Origin: an uncultured Lachnospiraceae bacterium
GTDB taxonomy: Bacteria > Bacillota > Clostridia > Lachnospirales > Lachnospiraceae
NCBI GenBank assembly: GCA_944381635.1
Contig: CALWLY010000034.1
Location: forward strand, 1-33,250
DNA: 33,250 nt
Direction of reading: 5' to 3'
Within the stretch, counting starts at the first letter, position 1; every line of letters starts with the position of its first letter. This document shows positions 25,464 through 32,518 of this stretch, piece by piece. The notes beneath the pieces were generated by a model. It saw nothing but the letters and a program-made list of their open reading frames with translations. It was not told the DNA's origin and searched no databases. The position numbers were made by a program, and so were the translations under genes.

Positions 25464-26909
25464 ATGTTATTTGATTATGATTCATCATCACCAGAAAGCA
25501 TCCTCTCCTACGCTAAAGATTTAGAAGGAATGACTTTCTTAGATGTAAAAAAACAATATCTTGCCTATTATAATAGATTACACGAACTGACCGAGGAGTC
25601 CATTAATGATACAAATGCCAAAGGACAATTGGGAAATTTTTTGGAAGAATATTATTTTGGATATAAACCAAATTCAGACCAGGAAGCCGACTTTAAAGAA
25701 GCTGGCGTAGAATTGAAGCAGACTTGTATTGACCAGAAGAAAAATGGAAGTTATACAGCTGGTGAACGTTTATCCATCACAAATATTTCATTTGAAGAAC
25801 CTGTTGAAGTAGAATTTTATAAGAGTCACGTCTGGAATAAAATCCGTTTAATCTTATTAGTTCATTATTTAAGAGACAAAACAATTCCTCGAATGAACAA
25901 TAAAATTTTGTATGTTAACCTCTTTACTCCGCCTCAAGCAGATTTAGAGATTATCATCAATGATTACAATAAAATTAATGCAAAAATCACAGCCGGTTTA
26001 GCACATGAAATATCTGAAGGTGACACTATGTATCTCGGTGCTTCTACAAAAGGTGCTACAGCTGCTAAAAGCTTACGACCACAATATTACGGTGACCACA
26101 TTCCTGCTAAGAAACGTAATTTCTGTTTCAAGCGAAGCTACATGGACTATGTTCTCCATAACTATGTGCTAAAGGATTCTGTTCCGTATGAACCAATTAT
26201 TAAAGATTCTACTCTTTTGGAAAAGAATTCTTTTGAAGATATCATAATTGAAAAAATCGAAAAGCATGTTGGGGAAACAGATTATAAATTATGTGAATAT
26301 TACAACCGCATTTACAATAACAACAAAGCGCAATGGGTTGATCTCACTTATCGTATGCTTGGCATCAAGGGGAACCATGCCGAAGAATTTGCTAAATCCA
26401 ATATTGTTGTCAAAACTATCCGCATAGAAGAAAATGGAAAAATCCGTGAAAACATGTCATTTCCACCGTTCCGTTTCATGGATTTGATTCAAGAAGAATG
26501 GGAAGATTCTGAACTATATAATTATTTCAGTGAAACAAAATTCTTATTTGTTATTTTCAAACGTCATGGTGAGCATTATCAATTGCAGAAGGCAAAATTC
26601 TGGAATATGCCTGCTACTGATTTAGACGGTGAAGTCCAGGAAGGCTGGCTACAGGTGAAAAATACAATCCTGTCAGGAGTAGAATTCGATATCAAACCGA
26701 ACGGAACCATTTCCAACAATCTGCTCGGCCAGAAGGATAATCGAATCATACACGTTCGTCCTCATGCTACAAAATCCGCTTATAAACTCAATAACGGATT
26801 TGAAAAAGGTAATATTGAAAGAGATGCCAATCCTCTTCCGGACGGTCAATGGATGACCACCCAGAGTTTCTGGATTAATAATAGCTATATTTTAGAGCAA
26901 ATACAGTAA
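25464..26909 (+). CDS. Sau3AI/MutH-family type II restriction endonuclease
   Basis: A nuclease of the MutH/Sau3AI fold; the best-known long member, Sau3AI, cuts before GATC. The 481 residues match the length of the two-domain Sau3AI type. The catalytic set is visible: GQLGNFLEEYYFG (residues 55-67), then Asp76, six residues, Glu83-Leu-Lys85 in DFKEAGVELKQT, the D-x6-E-x-K pattern of MutH and Sau3AI. YTAGERLSI follows as in relatives. The C-terminal half would be the second, non-catalytic MutH-like domain. The ATG has GGAGG 8 nt ahead. A second nuclease gene follows after 16 nt. GATC specificity is inferred from the family; no methyltransferase is on this strand. Confidence 0.85.
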   Translation: MLFDYDSSSPESILSYAKDLEGMTFLDVKKQYLAYYNRLHELTEESINDTNAKGQLGNFLEEYYFGYKPNSDQEADFKEAGVELKQTCIDQKKNGSYTAGERLSITNISFEEPVEVEFYKSHVWNKIRLILLVHYLRDKTIPRMNNKILYVNLFTPPQADLEIIINDYNKINAKITAGLAHEISEGDTMYLGASTKGATAAKSLRPQYYGDHIPAKKRNFCFKRSYMDYVLHNYVLKDSVPYEPIIKDSTLLEKNSFEDIIIEKIEKHVGETDYKLCEYYNRIYNNNKAQWVDLTYRMLGIKGNHAEEFAKSNIVVKTIRIEENGKIRENMSFPPFRFMDLIQEEWEDSELYNYFSETKFLFVIFKRHGEHYQLQKAKFWNMPATDLDGEVQEGWLQVKNTILSGVEFDIKPNGTISNNLLGQKDNRIIHVRPHATKSAYKLNNGFEKGNIERDANPLPDGQWMTTQSFWINNSYILEQIQ

Positions 26910-26925
26910 GGAGGTTTCGTTTTAT

Positions 26926-27666
26926 ATGGCTATCGAAACATTTAATCTATCTATCGGGCAACAGAAATTTTTCAACAATGGGCGAATACTATTACAAGCA
27001 TTGCCAAATCTTGAATCTGCCATTACTGATGCGCTTTCAGTACCTTGTAATCTTACCACTATAACGAGAAAGCCAAAAAACAAACCGTCATATCAGGGCA
27101 TTACAGCTGGAAGCCTCAATAAAGCATTACGCAATTGTATAAACACTATTCCCAATATCAACGGTGAAACTCATGTTGAAAATGGAATATTTTTTCATAC
27201 AACAAAAGAGGGCTTCGATTTCAGTATATATGATAAACAACATAACCGCGCCCGTTTATATAATTATTATTTAGGTTCTGTGGGCATCCTTAACGGAGAT
27301 ACAAAAATTGAAAACATTCACAAAAAGCTAAAATTAAAGAAAAAAGAATGGAAACAAGAAATACAATCCATCTCATCAAGCCTCCCTGCAAATTCCGATT
27401 ACATAGTTGAAAAGAAACAACTTACTGTTGCAGGAGAATTTCAATTTGGCAACTGGGCACTCGTTTATCGTGACCTTTTTAGGCTTCTAAATGCTGACTC
27501 CAATCCGGGTATTGATTTTTATATCTACATAACAGCATCTAATACATTAAGCAATCTGATAAGTTCAAATACGGTTTCTTATGACAAAGCAATCGATGTT
27601 ATTGAAGAGAATCTCTCTATCATAAAAACCCCAATATGGGTAATAGGACTTGACATAAAAAAATAG
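26926..27666 (+). CDS. Probable BglII/BstYI-family restriction endonuclease
   Basis: A 246-residue protein whose C-terminal half resembles the BglII/BstYI group. VAGEFQFGNWALVYRDLFRL (near residue 168) fits that group's core strand, where Glu and Gln (here Glu171 and Gln173 in EFQ) coordinate the metal. It is followed by GIDFYIYITASNTL, the position of the conserved hydrophobic strand, and TPIWVIGLD at the end. The N-terminal 150 residues are not recognised. It starts 16 nt after the Sau3AI-like gene behind GGAGG (spacing about 11), so the two are one transcript. BglII, BstYI and BamHI sites all contain GATC, which would match its neighbour. Assignment is by motif memory; an unknown accessory protein is the alternative. 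Confidence 0.55.
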   Translation: MAIETFNLSIGQQKFFNNGRILLQALPNLESAITDALSVPCNLTTITRKPKNKPSYQGITAGSLNKALRNCINTIPNINGETHVENGIFFHTTKEGFDFSIYDKQHNRARLYNYYLGSVGILNGDTKIENIHKKLKLKKKEWKQEIQSISSSLPANSDYIVEKKQLTVAGEFQFGNWALVYRDLFRLLNADSNPGIDFYIYITASNTLSNLISSNTVSYDKAIDVIEENLSIIKTPIWVIGLDIKK

Positions 27667-27680
27667 TGTGCCATATGTAA

Positions 27681-27718
27681 AGAGCAGGAGTAGGCTTAAA
27701 AACATTCGCTCCTGCTCT
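27681..27718. terminator. Shared hairpin between the convergent restriction arms
   Basis: AGAGCAGGAG (27681-27690) and CTCCTGCTCT (27709-27718) form a perfect 10-bp stem with an 18-nt loop, midway between the BglII-like stop and the methyltransferase stop. It lacks a long T run on either side, so it may be a weak terminator for both. Confidence 0.65.
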
Positions 27719-27724
27719 ACTTAA

Positions 27725-29110
27725 TTATTCAAACTCAAATATTCTAGATAATGTTTTTTCCATATCTCTTATTAAATCTACCACAAGTGCATTTCCCATC
27801 ATGAAACGGCGCTTTTTAACAGGCATTTCAACAACTTTTCCATCTACTAAGCAATACTTTGTGTGGTCCGTAGGAAATCCCTGAATACGCTCCGTTTCAC
27901 ATGCTGTAAGCAATCTGATTTTTCCTGTCTTTTTGTCCTGAACAATATGTGTTGTTCGGCTAAAACTTCCTTCTGAAGTCAACATTGTGCGTGCCGGTTT
28001 ATCATATTTATCAACCATTGGGATTGCCCCTTCAGAGAAAATATACTCGTGACCGCTTGCAGCTTTTCTTGCTAATTTTTTTGCACCTTTCAGATACTGC
28101 CATGTCTGTCTATCTTCTTTTGGCAACTTACCATGGGTTTCATCGCTATGTGTAACACTTGGGTCTGTATAATATAGTTTTTCCAAAGGAATAAAGTATT
28201 GTTTATCTACATCTCCCGTTTCCATGATATCGCCCAACGTAATCTGCTTACCGTCATATTTTGGTGTTGTTTTAAATGTGTAAACTATACCATCCTTCAT
28301 AACACCGGAATTTTCAAACCCAAAGCTAAATGTTTCAGATAACTCTCCAATCCCCTCTGGCAATTCTGTAATCTGTAACATTTTTGAATCTATCTCATAT
28401 ACAGGGAATGTTTCAGCAAAAAATCCTTCCTCCAAAAGAAGCTTTGCCATGCTTACTCTTTTTTCTTCCAATTCAGAATTCTGATTATATTCTACACAAT
28501 CTTGGACTCGTGCGTTATATCTTGTATCATTTTTATAAGCAAAAATAAATGTTCTTCTTCTTCTCTGCTGATAACCATACTCTGCTGCATTGATAACTCG
28601 CCATTCCACTGTATATCCTTCATCTCTTAAACAAGCAAGAATAATGCCAAAGTCTCTACCACGCTGCTTTGCTGGGGATTTTATCAGTCTATCAACATTT
28701 TCTAATAAAATAAATGGTGGCTGCTTTTCTTCAACCGTTTCCCTGATAGACCACCAAAGAATCCCCTTCTTACCTTCAAGTCCTTTAGATGTTGACAAAG
28801 TTGAAGCCACAGAATAATCCTGGCATGGAAAACCACCTACTAACAAATTGAAATCTGGAATTTTCTTTTTATCCACTTCTTCTATGTTCCAATTTGTTGT
28901 ATCATTTCCATCTTTATCCAAGCATGTGCCAAATCGATATACATAACAATCATGCGCATACTGTGTCTTCTTTTCAGCGGGTTCCCATTGGCTAAACCAA
29001 ACCGTTTCCCACTTTTCTATTCTTTTTGTATCTTCAATAGTCTTAATGTTATTCAAACCACAACGAAAGCCACCTACACCCGCAAACAGTTCACATACGG
29101 TTTTGTCCAT
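27725..29110 (-). CDS. DNA (cytosine-5-)-methyltransferase
   Basis: Transfers methyl from SAM to C5 of cytosine. All main motifs are in order in 461 residues: I (CELFAGVGGFRCGL, 6-19), IV with catalytic Cys96 (GGFPCQDYS), VI (LLENVDRL, ENV at 137-139), VIII (QQRRRRTFIFA, 181-191), a long target-recognition region, IX-like TACETERIQGFP and X (GNALVVDLI). The start has GAGG ahead. M.Sau3AI is also a C5 enzyme, so methylation of the C in GATC is the natural guess, making this the protecting partner of the nuclease across the hairpin. It follows vsr after 69 nt but has its own promoter containing two GATC sites. Confidence 0.93.
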   Translation of the reverse strand: MDKTVCELFAGVGGFRCGLNNIKTIEDTKRIEKWETVWFSQWEPAEKKTQYAHDCYVYRFGTCLDKDGNDTTNWNIEEVDKKKIPDFNLLVGGFPCQDYSVASTLSTSKGLEGKKGILWWSIRETVEEKQPPFILLENVDRLIKSPAKQRGRDFGIILACLRDEGYTVEWRVINAAEYGYQQRRRRTFIFAYKNDTRYNARVQDCVEYNQNSELEEKRVSMAKLLLEEGFFAETFPVYEIDSKMLQITELPEGIGELSETFSFGFENSGVMKDGIVYTFKTTPKYDGKQITLGDIMETGDVDKQYFIPLEKLYYTDPSVTHSDETHGKLPKEDRQTWQYLKGAKKLARKAASGHEYIFSEGAIPMVDKYDKPARTMLTSEGSFSRTTHIVQDKKTGKIRLLTACETERIQGFPTDHTKYCLVDGKVVEMPVKKRRFMMGNALVVDLIRDMEKTLSRIFEFE

Positions 29111-29136
29111 TAAATTTCCTCTCTTTTCTATAGCAT

Positions 29137-29171
29137 GATCAAATTATATCACAAGGTCGTCAATTGATCAA
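29137..29171 (-). promoter_or_regulatory. Methyltransferase promoter with GATC in -35 box and at start site
   Basis: On the minus strand TTGATC (29166-29171), 17-bp spacer, TATAAT (29143-29148). One GATC (29166-29169) is part of the -35 box and a second (29137-29140) lies 3 nt after the -10 box, next to the expected transcription start. Methylation of these by the encoded enzyme, if it recognises GATC, could tune its own expression. Confidence 0.65.
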
Positions 29172-29179
29172 CCATTATC

Positions 29180-29686
29180 TTAATCATCTTCAGAATATAT
29201 TTCTGCTCCAAACTGCATGTCAAAAATAATCTCTTCGATGACTCTCACACATTCATCTGTGTTTTTCAAAATCTCTTTTCCCCAGAAATGAACGACTGTC
29301 CAACCAGCGAACAGCAATGCATTGTCTTTCTCTCTATCGCGTTCCATATTTCGTTCAATCTTAGGAATCCAATAATCTGGATTTTTACCCTTTTCAAGTT
29401 TTGGCTTTAAAACTTCCCAATCCTTTCCGTGAAAGAATTCACTATCGCAAAAGATTGCAATCTTATATTTTGTCAATGCAATATCTGGTCTACCTGGAAG
29501 TTCTTTAATATTTTTTCTATATCGATATCCTTTATTCCATAAAGCTTTTCTAAGAGTAACTTCAATACTTGTATCTTTCCCACGGATACGACTCATATTT
29601 TTATGACTTTTTTCTGAAACTTCGCCGTGGAATCTGGGTTCTTTTTTCTTTTCACTCATAGGCATTTCAATTTCTCGGCGATTCAT
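29180..29686 (-). CDS. vsr: Very-short-patch repair endonuclease (Vsr-like)
   Basis: Vsr nicks next to T in T:G mismatches made when 5-methylcytosine deaminates, so it is often linked to C5 methyltransferases, as here. The 168 residues show MSRIRGKDTSIEVTLRKALW (with Glu42), LPGRPDIALTKYKIAIF (Asp68) and DYWIPKIERNMERD, then GWTVVHFW. The Zn-binding HGCFWH-type cysteines of E. coli Vsr are absent (here CDSEFFHGKDW), as in a subset of the family. The first ATG (29684-29686) lies inside the end of the upstream nuclease gene, 20 nt of overlap; another ATG (29663-29665) lies one base after that gene's stop. Both allow translational coupling. Confidence 0.88.
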   Translation of the reverse strand: MNRREIEMPMSEKKKEPRFHGEVSEKSHKNMSRIRGKDTSIEVTLRKALWNKGYRYRKNIKELPGRPDIALTKYKIAIFCDSEFFHGKDWEVLKPKLEKGKNPDYWIPKIERNMERDREKDNALLFAGWTVVHFWGKEILKNTDECVRVIEEIIFDMQFGAEIYSEDD

Positions 29687-30914
29687 TCAGATGATGATAA
29701 TATGCTTCTAAACGATTGGTCGAATGGTCAATTGTACGAAGCCAATCGTCAATATTAGAAGAATCAATGGCATTATTTCGAAGTATTCCAGCAATATCAG
29801 ATGCGGTAACAATAAGTATAGGGTGCCCATCTTCCACTACTTCCTTATATGCTTGTCCATCTACATAACTAGTCGTAATCATAATTCCAAACTGACGATA
29901 TCTGATTCTTGAAATCAACCTGGACATTTGACGAACTCTGACTGCAATATCAGATGCATAGCATTTAGCCTCCAATGCACAATCTATTTTCAATGGATAA
30001 TTCACTTTACCACCCGCACTGATAGAATAGTACCCAATTGCATCTCTGCCACCGTCACGCCATGGACGAGTAAGTGAAAAATCAACAAAGTGGGAATCCA
30101 TTTTAGAAATGATATTTGTTGCACACGCTTCAAATCCATATGGATTGTCTTTGTAATGTGTTCTTATCACATCTAAGCAACGATTTCCTTCCACATCGCT
30201 CTGCAACTGATTATACTTTGACGGAACCTTAAATATTCTCGGTGCTTTCAATGCATCAATTCCGTTTCTGCCTTGTTTTACAAATTTTTTCCACGCGTCC
30301 GGAGCATACTTCCAACTATTCTTATGGTCATAAATCAAAGCATTAATCCACTGTTTTGTTATTGGTTTTTCTCCTGTATTCAAGATTGTGAAATACGCTT
30401 CATAGTTCTGAAATCGCTTTTCTTTTACTGTTCTCCAGAATGCAACAAGGTCCTTGTCCGGCGAAATTTTAGGATTTCCGGGCGCAGCAAGACCAAGAAA
30501 CTGAATGTCACGTCCATTTCCAGTCTTTTTAAACACAAAGAATGGAGGAATATCTTCCAACTTTATACCTTCGTTAAGTAAGCCAAAAACCAATTCTAGA
30601 ATTTTGTTACCATGCTTCTTAGTATCTGTCAGTTCGCGCCCTGGTTCTCTATTGTCACCATAATAACGGAATATTCCTGTTTCTTCATCAAGATAATCAG
30701 GCCATTCCAACTCTTCCATGGAAGTATATAATACTATGTATGCATATTTACCTGAACCATCTTCACGGAGTTTCTTACGAAAACCACCGGAATTTTCACA
30801 TCTAGGAATAAGCTTATGAAATGGTTCTGCTGACATATTCGGTGCTGTTCCACCTTTATATATCGCATCAATTACCAAATCAGCATTTTCTAATTCATCA
30901 AATGAGTATTCCAT
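29667..30914 (-). CDS. AspBHI-like restriction endonuclease (SRA-like N-terminus, Mrr-type nuclease)
   Basis: The N-terminal part (residues about 5-160) resembles the AspBHI DNA-recognition domain: IYKGGTAPNM, ENSGGFRK, WPDYLDEETGIFRYYGDNRE and KHGNKILELVF. AspBHI is a modification-dependent enzyme that reads 5-methylcytosine through an SRA-like domain. The C-terminal part (about 255-395) is an Mrr-like PD-(D/E)xK nuclease: RPWRDGGRDA (Asp291) and CALEAKCY (Glu315, Lys317), then IMITTSYV. Start choice: the ATG at 30912-30914 has GGAG 7 nt ahead, where the frame's first ATG (30926) would have none. It overlaps vsr and heads the operon. Whether it reads methylated DNA, and which, is inference. 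Confidence 0.75.
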   Translation of the reverse strand: MEYSFDELENADLVIDAIYKGGTAPNMSAEPFHKLIPRCENSGGFRKKLREDGSGKYAYIVLYTSMEELEWPDYLDEETGIFRYYGDNREPGRELTDTKKHGNKILELVFGLLNEGIKLEDIPPFFVFKKTGNGRDIQFLGLAAPGNPKISPDKDLVAFWRTVKEKRFQNYEAYFTILNTGEKPITKQWINALIYDHKNSWKYAPDAWKKFVKQGRNGIDALKAPRIFKVPSKYNQLQSDVEGNRCLDVIRTHYKDNPYGFEACATNIISKMDSHFVDFSLTRPWRDGGRDAIGYYSISAGGKVNYPLKIDCALEAKCYASDIAVRVRQMSRLISRIRYRQFGIMITTSYVDGQAYKEVVEDGHPILIVTASDIAGILRNNAIDSSNIDDWLRTIDHSTNRLEAYYHHLNESPRN

Positions 30915-30929
30915 AATAATCTCCATTCC

Positions 30930-30949
30930 GCCGCCTTTCAGTTGGCGGC
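30930..30949 (-). promoter_or_regulatory. GC-rich hairpin just ahead of the AspBHI-like gene
   Basis: GCCGCC (30930-30935) and GGCGGC (30944-30949) form a 6-bp G/C stem with an 8-nt loop, ending about 10 nt before the GGAG site in an otherwise AT-rich area. It could be an operator or mRNA element limiting translation of the nuclease, or the edge of the adjacent IS110 element. Confidence 0.35.
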
Positions 30950-30961
30950 ACAGCTAGTAAT

Positions 30962-31051
30962 GAAAGTCTTCCAATCCTCCGCGTTGCTGATAAAATAATT
31001 GCTAAAGAAGCTATACTACAAAGCACGCAGAGGTGAGTTGCAAAGACTTTC
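30962..31051 (+). ncRNA. Candidate IS110 bridge RNA hairpin in the element's left end
   Basis: IS110-group elements encode a structured guide (bridge) RNA in the non-coding left end upstream of the transposase. Here an imperfect 90-nt inverted repeat lies about 160 nt before the transposase start. Outer stem GAAAGTCTT (30962-30970) / AAGACTTTC (31043-31051), then an internal loop, then an inner stem CCTCCGCGTTGCT (30976-30988) / AGCACGCAGAGG (31022-31033) with one mismatch and one bulge, and a long A/T-rich terminal loop. The layout of stem, internal loop and hairpin is like one bridge-RNA loop. RNA evidence is absent, so this is a structural guess tied to the transposase remnant. Confidence 0.35.
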
Positions 31052-31213
31052 TTCCGTTTTAGACAGCATAATAATCAGTGTAAGTTCCATCTTTCAAGCA
31101 CAAATAAGTAGCTCTATTAAACCGTACAGTAAGAATTGTTTTAACTTCTCTGTTAAATGTGTGGTAGAACAGTCAAGCGCTTCTTTCTCTCATTTTTGAA
31201 AGGAGTTTTTGAC

Positions 31214-31312
31214 CATGAAAGTTGTTTACCAAACCTGCTGTAGCGTCGATGTCTACAAATCTTTTCTCGTTGCCACCATCATCAAAACTACTTCCGATAT
31301 CTTTGGGAAATA
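31214..31312 (+). pseudogene. IS110-family transposase, N-terminal fragment
   Basis: An ATG with AAAGGAG 8 nt ahead starts a 32-codon frame reading MKVVYQTCCSVDVYKSFLVA then TIIKTTS. This matches the start of Lachnospiraceae IS110 transposases, including the first catalytic Asp (Asp12 in SVDVYK, where relatives have xLDVHK). It stops at 31310-31312 and nothing downstream continues the DEDD or serine domains. Only the left end of the element survives, with its untranslated leader upstream. Confidence 0.8.
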
Positions 31313-31473
31313 ACGAAGCGACTTTGTTTTTAACAGTTCGTTCTGATTTTCCAATTTTGTTTGCTATTTCTTTCTGCGTAATATTGAGATTCTCCATAAT
31401 CAACTGGAAAATAACCTGTTCATCCAAAGGGCAATTCAAAGTGCAAATTTTGCCCTTTAGAATGTTATCTATT

Positions 31474-31548
31474 TCACTTTGCATGCCAATTAGCGCCCTG
31501 TTTGATATATTCTTCAAGCTCAAATTGCCAGTTCTTTTCTGCCGACAT
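31474..31548 (-). pseudogene. N-terminal fragment of a Fic-associated (VbhA-like) protein
   Basis: Twenty-four codons from an ATG with GAGG ahead read MSAEKNWQFELEEYIKQGAN and then end. I recall this opening from small proteins found beside Fic genes in Firmicutes (VbhA-type antitoxin group, usually followed by a WQTAIGLQxVDGL segment), but the rest is missing. It starts 21 nt after the stop of the Fic gene on the same strand, so an antitoxin-like gene may once have followed that gene. Short length makes this tentative. Confidence 0.35.
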
Positions 31549-31568
31549 AACTGCACCTCGTTTCCTGC

Positions 31569-32456
31569 TTAGTATGCAATCCCAAAATAATCCAAATACT
31601 CCTTATACTTATCCTGTGCTGTCAGACAGGTATCCGTCAAATACCCCTTCTCATTGTCCCACTCTTTCAATCCCCGATAATAGAACCGTTTCAAATTGTC
31701 TTCGATGATAAACGGAACAATATTATATTTCAGGCACTCTTTAAACATAATCAATCTGCCTACACGGCCGTTGCCGTCCTGGAACGGGTGTATTCTCTCA
31801 AATCTCACATGGAAATCCAGGATATCTTCAAAGCTCTTTTCTTCCTTGGTGTTATACTCAGTCAACAGAGCTTTCATTTTATCCGAAACTTCTTCCGGAA
31901 GTGCGGTGTCCATGCCTCCTACTTCATTTGGTATCTTTTTATAATCACCCACAGCAAACCATTCTTTTCTGTAATCACTGGTTCCCCTTTTCAAAGTCAG
32001 ATGCAGTTCTTTGATAAATTTTTCGGATAATACCGCTTTTGCATGATCGATAATCATATCGATGCAGCAGAAATGATTGGCTGTTTCAATCACATCATCT
32101 ACATTAAGAACTTGATTTTCAACACCGATGGTATTGGTTTCAAAAATATGTTTGATTTGTTCGTAAGTCAGACGACTGCCTTCCATATGGTTTGAATTGT
32201 ATGTGAAATCAATCTGCGTTTTATGGTAAATTCCCCCAGAATATTTACTTGCCTTCTGCTCCTGTAAAATATCCAGTAGAGTTGTCTGTTCTTTTCTCTT
32301 GTTAGAACGCTCTGGTTTTTCAGTATTTTCTGGAATATTCCAGATCTTGCCGATAAGGAACGCACCGTTTACACGCCCCTGGATGCAATAATTTCTTACA
32401 CTGCGCTCCGATATATGCCATTTTTTGGCTGTTTCAGTAACCGAAAGATATCGCAT
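31569..32456 (-). CDS. Fic-domain protein with N-terminal inhibitory helix and DNA-binding head
   Basis: Fic proteins transfer AMP from ATP to target proteins. From the ATG at 32454-32456 (GGAG 9 nt ahead) this one has 295 residues. A small MerR-like helix-turn-helix head (1-42, LSVTETAKKWHISERSVRNY) precedes the autoinhibitory motif S-x3-E-G at residues 88-93 (SNHMEG). The active-site loop HPFQDGNGRVGR is at 223-234, complete with His, Asp, Asn and both Arg. The inhibitory motif lies N-terminal to the active site within the same protein, which is class II in the published scheme. A second Fic gene lies 62 nt upstream on the same strand. Confidence 0.9.
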   Translation of the reverse strand: MRYLSVTETAKKWHISERSVRNYCIQGRVNGAFLIGKIWNIPENTEKPERSNKRKEQTTLLDILQEQKASKYSGGIYHKTQIDFTYNSNHMEGSRLTYEQIKHIFETNTIGVENQVLNVDDVIETANHFCCIDMIIDHAKAVLSEKFIKELHLTLKRGTSDYRKEWFAVGDYKKIPNEVGGMDTALPEEVSDKMKALLTEYNTKEEKSFEDILDFHVRFERIHPFQDGNGRVGRLIMFKECLKYNIVPFIIEDNLKRFYYRGLKEWDNEKGYLTDTCLTAQDKYKEYLDYFGIAY

Positions 32457-32518
32457 TTGATTTTCTCCGTTTATTTCTATCAAAGTTTTCCAAACCTTCC
32501 TTTAAGAATCGTCCTCAC

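Larger units (their letters stand above)
31173..31556 (-). pseudogene. Chimeric frame: helix-turn-helix fragment running antisense into an IS110 remnant
   Basis: This 127-codon frame from a GTG start looks like a fusion. Codons about 40-85 read as a winged-helix fragment (NITQKEIANKIGKSERTVKN), as found at the C-terminus of some transcription-related ATP-binding proteins. The remaining C-terminal codons are simply antisense to the IS110 transposase start at 31214, so they are not native. The first codons overlap, in another frame, a different remnant (31474-31548). Two or more deletions or insertions must have joined these pieces. I would not expect a functional protein. Confidence 0.5.
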
